A stretch of DNA of 64,000 bases from Rhizobium sp. L1K21 (GTDB taxonomy: Bacteria; Pseudomonadota; Alphaproteobacteria; Rhizobiales; Rhizobiaceae), in NCBI RefSeq assembly GCF_024055895.1, contig NZ_JAMXLE010000001.1, forward strand, positions 1,240,001-1,304,000. The letters run 5' to 3'. Below the pieces are notes generated by a model. The model had not been told where the DNA came from, ran no database searches, and saw only the letters and a list, made by a program, of their open reading frames with translations. Shown piece after piece: positions 1-8,678 of the stretch; the first letter of the stretch is position 1; every line of letters begins with the position of its first letter. Made by a program: the position numbers and the translations under genes.

Positions 1-2
1 GG

Positions 3-1637
3 GCTGAAGCGCTGATTTCCGAAACCCTGAAGCTTGAGGAAACCCGTTTCCGCAAGACGCTGGAGCGTGGGCTTGGGCTGCTTTCCGATGCCACGGCGGA
101 TATGGTCGAGGGCGGTGAACTCGACGGTGAGACGGCCTTCAAGCTCTATGATACCTACGGCTTCCCGCTCGATTTGACGCAGGATGCGCTGCGCGCGCGC
201 GGCATCTCCGTCGATACGGACGGTTTTTCGGCTGCCATGGAGCGGCAGAAGGCGGAAGCCCGGGCCAATTGGGCGGGTTCCGGCGAGGCTGCGACTGAAA
301 CGATCTGGTTCGAGATCAAGGACAAGCACGGTGCGACCGAATTTCTCGGTTACGATACTGAAACTGCGGAAGGCGTAGTGCAGGCGATCGTCAAGGATGG
401 TGCTGCGGTCGATAGCGTCAAGGCCGGCGACGAGGTTCAGATCGTGGTCAACCAGACGCCGTTTTACGGTGAGTCGGGCGGCCAGATGGGCGACGCCGGT
501 ATAATCAGCCATGATGGTGTCAAGGTTTCCGTCCGCGATGTTCAGAAGAAGGGCGAGGGCGTGTTTGTCCATGTCGCCAAAGTCGCTAGCGGGACGCTGA
601 AGGTTGGTGATGCTGTTCAGCTCGAGGTTGATCATGCCCGCCGCGGTCAATTGCGTGCCAATCACTCGGCAACGCACCTCATCCATGAGGCCTTGCGTGA
701 AACCCTTGGGACGCATGTTGCGCAAAAGGGGTCGCTGGTGGCGCCCGAGCGGCTGCGTTTCGACATTTCCCATCCAAAACCCATCAGCGCGGAAGAGCTT
801 GCCGTTGTCGAGGATATGGCAAACGAAATCGTGTTGCAGAATGCACCGGTAACGACCCGTTTGATGACCGTGGACGATGCAATTGCCGAAGGGGCGATGG
901 CCCTATTTGGCGAGAAATATGGTGACGAGGTGCGCGTCGTTTCCATGGGCAACGGTGTTCGTGGCTCGAAGGCGGGCAAGTCTTACTCCGTCGAACTGTG
1001 CGGCGGCACGCATGTGCGCTCGACCGGTGATATCGGCCTGGTGCATATTCTGTCCGACAGCGCTGTGGGGGCCGGCGTTCGCCGTATCGAGGCGCTGACG
1101 GGCAATGCTGCGCGCGAATATCTCGATCAGCAGGATGAGCGTGTGAAGTCCATTGCGGGTCTGTTGAAGGTTCAGCCGGCGGATGTGCTCGGTCGTATCG
1201 AGACGCTACTTGATGAGCGCCGCAAGCTGGAGCGTGAGTTGAACGAGGCGCGCAAACAGCTGGCGCTTGGCGGCGGGGCTGGTGGCAATGCTGCTTCAGA
1301 CATCCGCGATGCTGGGGGCGTGAAATATCTGGCGCGCACGCTGACTGGCGTTGAACCCCGCGACCTCAAGGGGCTTGTTGATGAAGGCAAGAAGAGCATC
1401 GGTTCCGGCGTGGTGACCTTCATTGCCGTTGCTGATGATGGCAAGGCCAGCGTGGTTGTTGGCGTCACCGACGATCTGACGGGCAAGGTGAGCGCTGTTG
1501 ACCTTGTTCGCGCGGCGTCCGAAGCACTGGGCGGCAAAGGCGGCGGCGGTCGCCCAGACATGGCGCAGGCCGGCGGCCCGGATGGTGCGAAGGCAGATGC
1601 AGCGCTGGACGCGGTCGGGGCCGCAATCGCCGGATAA
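3..1637 (+). CDS. alaS: Alanyl-tRNA synthetase, C-terminal part (5' end outside window)
   Basis: The frame is open from base 3, so the gene enters from the left edge. About 544 residues are visible of a family that usually runs to about 880. What is seen is the end of the tRNA-recognition region, then the editing domain with its HxxxH zinc motif (NHSATH, near base 660) and the matching Cys-GGTH motif (near base 1000), then a helical segment and a Gly-rich DHHA1-type C-terminal domain. The enzyme charges tRNA-Ala and removes mischarged Ser and Gly in the cytoplasm. The aminoacylation domain is not in the window. A strong hairpin follows the stop codon. The identification is secure. Confidence 0.97.
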   Translation, partial: AEALISETLKLEETRFRKTLERGLGLLSDATADMVEGGELDGETAFKLYDTYGFPLDLTQDALRARGISVDTDGFSAAMERQKAEARANWAGSGEAATETIWFEIKDKHGATEFLGYDTETAEGVVQAIVKDGAAVDSVKAGDEVQIVVNQTPFYGESGGQMGDAGIISHDGVKVSVRDVQKKGEGVFVHVAKVASGTLKVGDAVQLEVDHARRGQLRANHSATHLIHEALRETLGTHVAQKGSLVAPERLRFDISHPKPISAEELAVVEDMANEIVLQNAPVTTRLMTVDDAIAEGAMALFGEKYGDEVRVVSMGNGVRGSKAGKSYSVELCGGTHVRSTGDIGLVHILSDSAVGAGVRRIEALTGNAAREYLDQQDERVKSIAGLLKVQPADVLGRIETLLDERRKLERELNEARKQLALGGGAGGNAASDIRDAGGVKYLARTLTGVEPRDLKGLVDEGKKSIGSGVVTFIAVADDGKASVVVGVTDDLTGKVSAVDLVRAASEALGGKGGGGRPDMAQAGGPDGAKADAALDAVGAAIAG

Positions 1638-1645
1638 CAGGCGTT

Positions 1646-1688
1646 AAAGCGGATCGCATTTTATCTGATTCAAATGCGATCCTGCTTT
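1646..1688 (+). terminator. Hairpin terminator after alaS
   Basis: A perfect 11-bp stem (GGATCGCATTT with AAATGCGATCC, loop of 10) starts 14 bases after the alaS stop and extends outward by AAAGC/GCTTT past a single bulged base. The downstream tract is only moderately T-rich. The arms resemble repeated palindromes common between rhizobial genes, so it may be both terminator and repeat. Confidence 0.7.
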
Positions 1689-1702
1689 GTCCTTGTTTTG
1701 CC

Positions 1703-1747
1703 GCATGTACGTTGTCGCTTAATCGCGGGCGATTAAACGCGACATGC
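1703..1747. repeat. Intergenic palindrome of rhizobial/Brucella type
   Basis: GCATGTacGTTGTCGC...GCGACATGC forms an imperfect outer stem around an inner TTAATCG/CGATTAA stem. It lies between the ends of the convergent genes alaS and the binding-protein gene. Similar GCATGTCG...CGACATGC palindromes are dispersed in Brucella and rhizobial genomes; this family assignment is from memory. Confidence 0.5.
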
Positions 1748-1810
1748 TTTAGCACTCTGTTACATTCAAGGGATTATCGACGGTCGGGCCTTTTGGGGTG
1801 GCGGCCGTTT

Positions 1811-2890
1811 TTATTGTGTCTCGCCTCTTTCAGCCGGCTTGAATTCGCCATTTTGCCATTCGAAAACCGCGTAAGGGCTGGTTTCGCGGATCTGGTCATT
1901 CCCGAATTTCACCGGGCCGATGGCAGTCGCGAAGGTTTGCGTCCGCAAGATTTCGGATGGCTTCTTGCCTTCTTTCTTCGCCTGCTCAGAAGCCTTGGCC
2001 GCGATGAAAGCGGCCGCGTGAGCTGGCAGAATGTAGCCTTCAACGATCACATTTTGCTCCGATAGAGCGCCCAGAACTGCGGAGGCTTGCGGCTGGTCGC
2101 GCCAGGGCTCGGGGAATACAGCAAGCACGCCGCTTGGCAGCGGCACGTTATCTTCGGCAGCCAGCAGCGCTTCTCCGCCCATGACCGTGATGTCTGGCTG
2201 TTCGGCCTTTGCGTCGCGGGCAATGATGGCAATATCGTTGCGGTCGCCGCTGATGAAAACATGGCTGACATTTGCCTTTTCAAGACGTCGTGCCACTTGT
2301 GTCTGTTTTTCCAATGCGGGGCGAAAAGCGTCAGCGAAGACTGGAACCACACCGACATCTTCCAGCCTCTGGCGAACGTGTTCGGCCAATTCGCGCGCGT
2401 GGATGGTGCCGTCATCAAGGATGGCGAAAGGCTCCTTTGCCCAGCGTTTGGCAATGATATCGGCAATGGCCTTCTCTTCCGCATCGGGTGCCGGAGCGAG
2501 CGAAAAGAGCGGCCATTGCTTCTTTGCCGCATCCTCAAAGAGGATCGGCGAGCGCACCGAGAGCGTGATTGCCGGAATGTCGGTCTGCGCAAGGGCTGGC
2601 AATGCACCCCAAAGCGATTGCGAGCATAAGAATCCGATGGCGGCTGCGGCATCGCCTGCGATCACCTTTGTGGCGATGGCCTCGCCGGCATTGTCTTCAC
2701 AGGTCTCGTCGATGGCGAGCATTGTATTTCCGGCGGCCTCAATCTGGCTTTTTGCGCCTGTTATCACCTGTTGACCAAGAAGCGCGTAGGGGCCTGATTG
2801 CGGGGCGACAACGGCAATCGTCAGACCTGCCGCACATGCGAGCTTGGGAAGGGCAAGGAGTGCTGCAGACGTCAGAAATCTCAAATACAT
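1811..2890 (-). CDS. Branched-chain amino acid-type ABC transporter substrate-binding protein
   Basis: This is a 359-residue protein with a clear Sec signal peptide (hydrophobic core at residues 5-18, cleavage near CAAG). The fold signature is a type I periplasmic binding protein: an early beta strand LTIAVVAPQSGPYALLGQQ and a mid-protein hinge segment VSHVFISGDRNDIAIIARDA. Proteins of this family deliver Leu/Ile/Val, amides or aromatic acids to a LivHMGF transporter. No permease or ATPase gene is adjacent, so it is an orphan and its ligand cannot be told. It is convergent with alaS. Confidence 0.8.
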   Translation of the reverse strand: MYLRFLTSAALLALPKLACAAGLTIAVVAPQSGPYALLGQQVITGAKSQIEAAGNTMLAIDETCEDNAGEAIATKVIAGDAAAAIGFLCSQSLWGALPALAQTDIPAITLSVRSPILFEDAAKKQWPLFSLAPAPDAEEKAIADIIAKRWAKEPFAILDDGTIHARELAEHVRQRLEDVGVVPVFADAFRPALEKQTQVARRLEKANVSHVFISGDRNDIAIIARDAKAEQPDITVMGGEALLAAEDNVPLPSGVLAVFPEPWRDQPQASAVLGALSEQNVIVEGYILPAHAAAFIAAKASEQAKKEGKKPSEILRTQTFATAIGPVKFGNDQIRETSPYAVFEWQNGEFKPAERGETQ

Positions 2891-3002
2891 GTCCGGTTAA
2901 CCTCGTCTGCAGTCTCTTTTTGCCCGATGCGCGGGCGTTAAGCCTTGGCGCACATAATCTTAACCACCATATGCTAGGTCAAGCATAAACCGGAGAGAAA
3001 CC

Positions 3003-3497
3003 TTGTTGAGCAAACCGCATATTGACCCGCAAGAGTACCGAAACGCCATGGCACGCTATGCCGGCCATGTGCAGATCGTGACGACGGCCTTTGAGGGTGC
3101 GCTTCGCGGTGTGACGATTACGGCTGCGTGTTCGGTTTCAGACAGCCCGCCGATGGTTCTCGTTTGCCTCAACCATGGCAACCCGCACAACGACATCTTT
3201 TCGCAAAGCGGCATTTTTGCCTTGAACACGCTTGGTGAGGAGCATCAAACGCTTGCCAATCATTTCTCGGGGTTTTCCGGCCTGACCGAAGAAGAGCGTT
3301 TTGAGCAGGCCGAATGGGATGTGTTGGCCACCGGCGCACCTGTGCTGCGCGGTGCCATTGCGAATTACGATTGCCGTATCGTGGATGTGAAGCGGGCCTC
3401 CACCCACAATGTTTTCTTCGGCGAAGTTGCAGGTTTGCGCCTTGGCAATGGCTCAAAATCGCTTGTCTATATGGACCGGGGCTATCACGCGATATAG
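3003..3497 (+). CDS. Flavin reductase-like FMN-binding protein
   Basis: This 164-residue protein matches the HpaC/RutF-type flavin reductase domain over its full length: an N-terminal YRNAMARYAGHVQIVTT strand, GVTITAACSVSDSPPMVLVCLN, and a C-terminal GEVAGLRLGN. Such proteins reduce FMN or FAD with NAD(P)H and pass it to a monooxygenase; no partner oxygenase is adjacent. The start is a TTG (a second TTG follows at once) preceded by GGAGAG. The next in-frame ATG (M15) would cut into the first conserved segment. It lies 55 bp before the MoxR gene, on the same strand. Confidence 0.85.
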   Translation: MLSKPHIDPQEYRNAMARYAGHVQIVTTAFEGALRGVTITAACSVSDSPPMVLVCLNHGNPHNDIFSQSGIFALNTLGEEHQTLANHFSGFSGLTEEERFEQAEWDVLATGAPVLRGAIANYDCRIVDVKRASTHNVFFGEVAGLRLGNGSKSLVYMDRGYHAI

Positions 3498-3552
3498 ACT
3501 CTCTCTTCAAAAGCGATGCTCGCGGGAGAAGGCGGGCCGAAGGGAGTGAACA

Positions 3553-4473
3553 ATGACCGACAGAGTGGACCTGCCAACGAGCATAGACGAAACCGTCAAA
3601 ATGCTGGAGAGCCAGGACTATCTGGCGGGCAGGTCGCTGGCGACGGTGATCTTTCTTGCGCTCAAGATGGGGCGGCCGCTTTTCCTGGAAGGTGATGCCG
3701 GCGTTGGCAAGACCGAGGTTGCCAAAGTGCTCGCCAAGGCGCTGGGGCGGGATCTCATTCGCCTTCAGTGTTATGAAGGGCTCGACGTATCGTCCGCCGT
3801 TTATGAGTGGAACTATCCCGCGCAGATGCTGGAAATCCGTATGGCCGAAGCGACAGGTGTCGAGGATCGCGCCCGGCTTGAATCCGATATCTTCGCTGAC
3901 AAATACCTGATCCGTCGCCCTGTGCTGCAGGCGCTGGAGCCGGGAAGCGGTGGCGCGCCGGTTTTCCTGATTGATGAGCTTGACCGGACCGATGAAGCTT
4001 TTGAGGCTTTTCTGCTCGAAGTGCTCTCCGATTTTCAGGTCACGATCCCGGAATTTGGCACGGTCAAGGCTGCGGAGCCGCCGATTGTCATCATTACAAC
4101 GAACCGCACCCGCGAGGTGCATGATGCGCTGAAGCGCCGTTGTCTTTATCATTGGGTTGACTATCCGGCGGCCCACCAGGAGCTTGACATCATTTCCCGC
4201 AAGGTGCCTCATTGCAACGCACAACTGGCAAAGCAGGTCGTTGCCTATGTGCAAAAGCTTCGCACGGTCGATCTTTTCAAGAGCCCGGGTGTTGCCGAGA
4301 CCATTGACTGGGCAACGGCGCTGACGGAACTTGATCGTGTGGCGCTCGACCCCGAGACGATTTCCGATACGCTTGGCACGCTGTTGAAATACCAGGACGA
4401 CATTGCCCGTATCGAAGGCAGTGAAGGGCGTAAGCTCCTGGATGACGTGAAAGCGGAATTGCTGGCGGGCTGA
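3553..4473 (+). CDS. CoxD-like MoxR-family AAA+ ATPase
   Basis: This is a 306-residue AAA+ ATPase of the MoxR class. Walker A (GDAGVGKT) is at residues 47-54 and Walker B (VFLIDELDR) at 137-145; a sensor-type TTNRTRE follows near residue 180. MoxR ATPases work with a VWA-domain partner to mature enzymes. In the CO dehydrogenase system CoxD acts on the Cu-S-Mo site. Here the VWA partner gene begins 2 bp downstream, and XdhC and MobA-like genes follow, which is the cox-type maturation order. No coxMSL genes are in the window, so the client enzyme must be elsewhere. Confidence 0.88.
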   Translation: MTDRVDLPTSIDETVKMLESQDYLAGRSLATVIFLALKMGRPLFLEGDAGVGKTEVAKVLAKALGRDLIRLQCYEGLDVSSAVYEWNYPAQMLEIRMAEATGVEDRARLESDIFADKYLIRRPVLQALEPGSGGAPVFLIDELDRTDEAFEAFLLEVLSDFQVTIPEFGTVKAAEPPIVIITTNRTREVHDALKRRCLYHWVDYPAAHQELDIISRKVPHCNAQLAKQVVAYVQKLRTVDLFKSPGVAETIDWATALTELDRVALDPETISDTLGTLLKYQDDIARIEGSEGRKLLDDVKAELLAG

Positions 4474-4475
4474 CC

Positions 4476-5732
4476 ATGGAAACCGGCACGGAAGGCGATG
4501 GTTTTGTGATCCCACCCATGCCGCCGGGCGAGGGGCGGCTTGCCGATAATATTGTCTATTTCGCCCGCGCCCTGCGCAAGGCCGGGCTTCGCATCGGGCC
4601 GGGCGCGGTGGCGGATGCCATCATGGCGGTGGATGCCATCGGCATCGGCTCAAGAGAAGAGTTTTACACGGCGCTGTTTGCCGTTTTCGTCAAGCGGCAT
4701 GAAGACAAGGCCGTTTTTGACGAAGCCTTCCGGTTGTTCTGGCGCAAGCGCGATCTCATCGAAAAGATGATCCAGATGATGTCGCCGCGCACTGCCGGCG
4801 CTGAGAAGGAGAAGCGCAAGGCTGGCGAAAAGCGGGCTACGGATGCTTTGGTGGCCGAGCAGGAAAACCGAAAACCGCCGAAGGAAGAGCCGGAACTCGA
4901 AATCGACTCGCGCTTTACCACATCGGCCAGTGAGGTGCTGCGCAAGATGGATTTTGCGCAGATGTCGTCTGCGGAACTGGCTGTTGCCCGCAAGGCGCTT
5001 TCGCAGTTGCAGATGCCATTCGATGAGGTGCGGACACGGCGCTACAGGCCAACCCCGCACCCGGTGAAGTTTGATCCGCGCCGCACCATGCGCCAGAGCC
5101 TGCGCACGGGTGGCGAATTGATCCTGCCGGCATTTCGTGCGCCGAAAACCATCCAGCCGCCACTTGTCATTCTTGCCGATATTTCCGGCTCCATGAGCCA
5201 ATACACCCGAATCTTCCTGCATTTTCTGCATGCCATGACGGAGAAGCGGCGGCGCGTTCACACGTTTCTGTTCGGCACCCGGCTGACCAATGTTACGCGC
5301 CAGATGCGCAACAAGGACCCCGATGAGGCTGTGGATGAGTGCGCGTCCATGGTGACAGACTGGTCGGGTGGAACGCGCATCGGCGAAACCCTATATGAGT
5401 TCAACCGGCTCTGGGGCCGACGGGTTCTGGGTCAAGGTGCTGTGGTCCTCTTGATCACGGACGGGCTGGAACGGGATTCCATTGAGGAGCTTTCCACCGA
5501 GATGGACCGTCTGCACCGTTCCTGCCGCCGCCTCATCTGGCTGAATCCGTTGTTGCGTTTCGATGGCTTTGAAGCCCGCGCACGCGGGGTCAGAGCAATG
5601 CTGCCGCATGTGGACGAGTTTCGTCCCGTGCATAACCTGGAGGCGATCGGTGATCTGGTCGAGGCGCTGTCTGGCGCGAGCCGGAGCCGCGACACCGATC
5701 CACGCCGTTTTTTGGGAGGTCTTCATGCCTGA
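4476..5732 (+). CDS. CoxE-like VWA domain protein
   Basis: A 418-residue protein of the CoxE family. The N-terminal 110 residues are helical, a charged linker (about residues 105-145) follows, and a von Willebrand A domain starts near residue 228 with an intact MIDAS motif DISGSMS at 235-241; TDWSGGTRIG and LLITDG supply the later MIDAS loops. It is expected to pair with the preceding MoxR ATPase in activating a molybdenum hydroxylase. The gene ends inside the start of the next one (8-bp overlap), consistent with translational coupling. Confidence 0.88.
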   Translation: METGTEGDGFVIPPMPPGEGRLADNIVYFARALRKAGLRIGPGAVADAIMAVDAIGIGSREEFYTALFAVFVKRHEDKAVFDEAFRLFWRKRDLIEKMIQMMSPRTAGAEKEKRKAGEKRATDALVAEQENRKPPKEEPELEIDSRFTTSASEVLRKMDFAQMSSAELAVARKALSQLQMPFDEVRTRRYRPTPHPVKFDPRRTMRQSLRTGGELILPAFRAPKTIQPPLVILADISGSMSQYTRIFLHFLHAMTEKRRRVHTFLFGTRLTNVTRQMRNKDPDEAVDECASMVTDWSGGTRIGETLYEFNRLWGRRVLGQGAVVLLITDGLERDSIEELSTEMDRLHRSCRRLIWLNPLLRFDGFEARARGVRAMLPHVDEFRPVHNLEAIGDLVEALSGASRSRDTDPRRFLGGLHA

Positions 5733-6054
5733 AGTGAGTGGTACGGACAATCCGCTTGATATTGCCGAGCGCTGGCGCGGCGAAGGCCGGGATGTGGCAA
5801 TCGCCACGGTCATGGAAACATGGGGGTCTGCGCCGCGTCCGGTCGGCAGTCATCTTGTGATTGATGGCGACGGCAATTTCTTCGGCTCGGTTTCCGGCGG
5901 CTGCGTGGAGGGCGAGGTAATTACCGAGGCCATGGATGCGCTTGGCACCGGCAAGCCGAAAATGCTCGAATTTGGTGTTGCCGATGAAACGGCCTGGCGG
6001 GTCGGGCTTTCCTGCGGTGGGCGGATTCGTGTCTATGTGGAAAAGGTGTCCTGA
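5725..6054 (+). CDS. XdhC/CoxI family protein, N-terminal-domain half
   Basis: A short 109-residue protein equal to the N-terminal XdhC_CoxI domain alone. It has the conserved VMETWGSAPRPVGSHLV, SGGCVEGEV and GLSCGG segments. The start at 5725 is chosen because GGGAGGT lies 4 bp upstream and it overlaps the coxE stop. XdhC proteins bind sulfurated Mo cofactor and insert it into xanthine dehydrogenase-type enzymes. The Rossmann half is encoded separately by the next gene through a TGATG overlap, so the two products probably form one functional XdhC. Confidence 0.85.
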   Translation: MPEVSGTDNPLDIAERWRGEGRDVAIATVMETWGSAPRPVGSHLVIDGDGNFFGSVSGGCVEGEVITEAMDALGTGKPKMLEFGVADETAWRVGLSCGGRIRVYVEKVS

Positions 6055-6743
6055 TGGATCTTGGCCTTTTGAAAGAGCTGAATACGTTGCGGGCTGCCCG
6101 CAAGGCGGCGATTCTCGTCAGCAACCTGTCGGGCGGTCCCGATCAGCTGGTGCGGGAGGGCCAGAGTGCAGAGGGCGTGCCGCAAGATGTAATCAACAAG
6201 GCTTTCCTGTCCGGCAAATCAGGCATTGTGGAGGGTGAGGGAAGCTCCTATTTCCTGAATGTGCAGGTGCCGCCGGCGCGCATCGTGGTGATTGGCGCGG
6301 TTCATATCTCGCAGGCGCTTGCAGCGATGGCCGGTATTGCCGGTTTCGATATCGAGATCATCGACCCCAGGACCGCATTTGCAACGCCGGAGCGCTTTGC
6401 CGGGATCAAGCTCACGGCAAACTGGCCTGAAGACGTGTTGAAGGAACGGCCTCTGGATACATTTACGGCGCTGGTCGCGGTCACGCATGATCCGAAAATC
6501 GATGATTACCCGCTGATTTCGGCGCTCAAGACCGGCTGCTTTTATGTCGGCGCGCTTGGCAGTCGAAAAACGCATGGCAAGCGGGTTGAGCGTCTGCAGG
6601 CTGCGGGCCTGTCAGGTGAACAGATCGGGCGTATTTCGGCACCGATCGGGCTTGATATCGGTGCGTCCTCGCCCGGTGAGATCGCCGTGGCAATTCTCGG
6701 CGACATTATTCAGGCCCTGCGTCGCAGAGGCCTCAGCGCATGA
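6054..6743 (+). CDS. XdhC family protein, Rossmann-domain half
   Basis: A 229-residue protein with the XdhC C-terminal Rossmann domain: ARIVVIGAVHISQALA near residue 80, then FYVGALGSRKTHGKRVERL and APIGLDIGASSPGEIAVAILGDI near the C-terminus, all typical of the family. The first 75 residues are a shorter, divergent lead-in. It overlaps the previous gene by one base (TGATG) and the next by four (ATGA). Likely role: Mo-cofactor handling for a molybdenum hydroxylase, together with the N-terminal-half protein upstream. Confidence 0.85.
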   Translation: MDLGLLKELNTLRAARKAAILVSNLSGGPDQLVREGQSAEGVPQDVINKAFLSGKSGIVEGEGSSYFLNVQVPPARIVVIGAVHISQALAAMAGIAGFDIEIIDPRTAFATPERFAGIKLTANWPEDVLKERPLDTFTALVAVTHDPKIDDYPLISALKTGCFYVGALGSRKTHGKRVERLQAAGLSGEQIGRISAPIGLDIGASSPGEIAVAILGDIIQALRRRGLSA

Positions 6744-8353
6744 AGTTCGGCCCCGTTGCCGTTGGTGAGGCTGAAGGATCAATCCTCGCGCATGCTGTTA
6801 CCGTAGGGGGAAAAAAATTACCTAAGGGGAGGCGGCTGACCGCTGAAGACGTGGCAGCGCTGCGTTCGTCGGGCATGGAAACAGTGGTGGCTGCGCGCCT
6901 GGAGAGAGGCGACATAGCTGAAGATGAGGCCGCACAACGCGTGGCGGATGCCCTTCAACTTGACGGGATCAAAGTGTCGCCGCCTGGAACCGGGCGGGTC
7001 AATTTTCATGCGTTGGATGCCGGACTTTTCCGGGTTGATCGTTCCTTGATCGATGCTGTCAACGCGATTGACCCGGCGCTCACCATTGCCACCCTGGAAG
7101 AACGCGCACCCGTCCATGCGGGTGACATGGTGGCAACGGTGAAGATCATTCCCTTTGCCGTTTCTTCCCGATCCGTCGATGCGGCAGTCGCCTTGCTGAC
7201 CGGGGGTAAAGCGTTCCGGGTGGCCCCATACCAATCCCGGAAGGTGGGGTTGGTTGCCACCAAGCTGCCGCATCTGAAGCCTTCGGTGATGGACAAGACG
7301 CGCACGCTTCTGGAAAAACGTTTGCTGCCGAGCCAAAGCCGGCTGGGGGAAGAAGTGCGTGTCGATCACAGCGCCGAGGCTGTGGCCGCAGCGTTGCGAA
7401 AGCTTGCCGATACGCATGAGATGGTCGTTGTCTTTGGCGCCTCGGCGATGACAGATCCAGATGACGTTATTCCGGCCGCCATTCGCTTGGGCGGTGGCAC
7501 AGTGACCATTACCGGCATGCCGGTCGATCCCGGCAACCTGCTTGTGCTTGGCTGGATGGGGGATACGCCGGTGATCGGCGCACCGGGTTGCGCGCGCAGT
7601 CCCAAGGAAAATGCGTTCGACTGGATATTGGCCCGACTTCTTACCGGCGAAAAGCCGGACCAGAGCGATGCGGCCAAGCTTGGTGTTGGCGGGCTTTTGA
7701 TGGAGATACCGCTGAGGCCGCAACCGCGGGAAACGGTTCGCTCCAGGAAGGAAGAGATTTCGGTTGGTATTGCGCTTCTGGCCGCCGGCAAGGCAAGCCG
7801 CATGGGCGGTGCGCATCACAAATTGCTGGCGCGGTTTGGCACTCAGCCTCTGGTGCGGCTGAGCGCTGAGACAGCACGCGCAAGCACCGCCGACCGTGTC
7901 GTCGTGGTCACCGGTCACCGCCGTGACGAGATCGAGAAGGCTATAGCCGGTCTTGACGTGCAGTTGGAGCACAATGCGCAATTTGCAAGCGGCATGGCAT
8001 CATCGATCCAAACCGGGCTCGCAGCACTTCAGAATATGGACGGATTCTGCATCATGCTGGCCGACATGCCGGGTGTCACCACCAAGGATATCGACATGCT
8101 GATTACGGCGTTCCGCGCTGCCGGCGGTCGGTCCGTGGTGCGTGCGGTCTCGTCGGGCAAACGTGGCAATCCAGTGATCGTGCCGAAGAGCCTTTACGGC
8201 GCCATTCGCCGGCTTGAAGGGGATATCGGCGCGCGGCACATTCTTGAGAAGAGCGAAGTCGATGTCATCGATGTCGAGATCGGCGAAGCCGCGCATCTGG
8301 ACGTCGATACGCCGGCGGCCATTCTTGCGGCAGGCGGGCAACTGGGAGACTGA
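6740..8353 (+). CDS. MoeA-like molybdopterin-binding / MobA-like nucleotidyltransferase fusion
   Basis: A 537-residue two-domain protein. Residues 1-330 resemble the molybdopterin-binding MoeA/CinA fold (VVVFGASAMTDPDDVIPAAIRLGGGTV, then GMPVDPGN). From about residue 340 there is a MobA/MocA-type nucleotidyltransferase with the signature LLAAGKASRMGGAHHKLLA and a metal-binding LADMPGV loop. MocA makes the cytosine dinucleotide cofactor used by xanthine dehydrogenase-family enzymes, which fits the XdhC genes upstream. It overlaps the previous stop by ATGA. Whether it adds CMP or GMP cannot be read directly; CMP is the inference from context. Confidence 0.85.
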   Translation: MKFGPVAVGEAEGSILAHAVTVGGKKLPKGRRLTAEDVAALRSSGMETVVAARLERGDIAEDEAAQRVADALQLDGIKVSPPGTGRVNFHALDAGLFRVDRSLIDAVNAIDPALTIATLEERAPVHAGDMVATVKIIPFAVSSRSVDAAVALLTGGKAFRVAPYQSRKVGLVATKLPHLKPSVMDKTRTLLEKRLLPSQSRLGEEVRVDHSAEAVAAALRKLADTHEMVVVFGASAMTDPDDVIPAAIRLGGGTVTITGMPVDPGNLLVLGWMGDTPVIGAPGCARSPKENAFDWILARLLTGEKPDQSDAAKLGVGGLLMEIPLRPQPRETVRSRKEEISVGIALLAAGKASRMGGAHHKLLARFGTQPLVRLSAETARASTADRVVVVTGHRRDEIEKAIAGLDVQLEHNAQFASGMASSIQTGLAALQNMDGFCIMLADMPGVTTKDIDMLITAFRAAGGRSVVRAVSSGKRGNPVIVPKSLYGAIRRLEGDIGARHILEKSEVDVIDVEIGEAAHLDVDTPAAILAAGGQLGD

Positions 8354-8355
8354 CG

Positions 8356-8673
8356 ATGGATCATGATGCCATTGAAGAGATGTTTCAATCGGTCGGCCCC
8401 GTTACGATCAAGCGCATGTTTGGCGGACAAGGCGTTTATGTCGATGGGCGTATCTTCGCCGTCCGCTTGCGCGGTGAAATGATGCTGAAGGGAGACGAGG
8501 AGGCTGGTGCGCTTTACGAGCAGGCCGGCAGTCGTCGCTGGGTATATACGCATAACAAGACCGGCAAGCCGGTGAAAATGCCCTACTGGTCGGTACCTGA
8601 AGATGCCTGGGATGATCCTGATGAGATGGCGCGCTGGGTGCGGGTGGCTGTGGACGCTGCCATGCGCGGGTGA
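8356..8673 (+). CDS. TfoX/Sxy N-terminal domain protein
   Basis: A 105-residue protein covering only the TfoX N-terminal domain, with the hallmark VTIKRMFGGQGVYVDGRIFAV and a C-terminal WSVPEDAWDD segment. Full-length TfoX regulates competence in gammaproteobacteria, but the short alphaproteobacterial forms have no settled function. It begins 2 bp after the Mo-cofactor fusion gene and is probably co-transcribed with it. It is convergent with the WYL regulator, with 5 bp between the two. Confidence 0.85.
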   Translation: MDHDAIEEMFQSVGPVTIKRMFGGQGVYVDGRIFAVRLRGEMMLKGDEEAGALYEQAGSRRWVYTHNKTGKPVKMPYWSVPEDAWDDPDEMARWVRVAVDAAMRG

Positions 8674-8678
8674 GCGGA

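Noticed and set aside
3169-4515. 448-codon open frame on the minus strand across the flavin reductase and MoxR genes
   Set aside because: It is antisense to genes with clear family motifs, has low-complexity composition and no recognisable domain or RBS.
6818-7981. 387-codon minus-strand frame across the Mo-cofactor fusion gene
   Set aside because: Shadow of a well-supported gene; no domain similarity.
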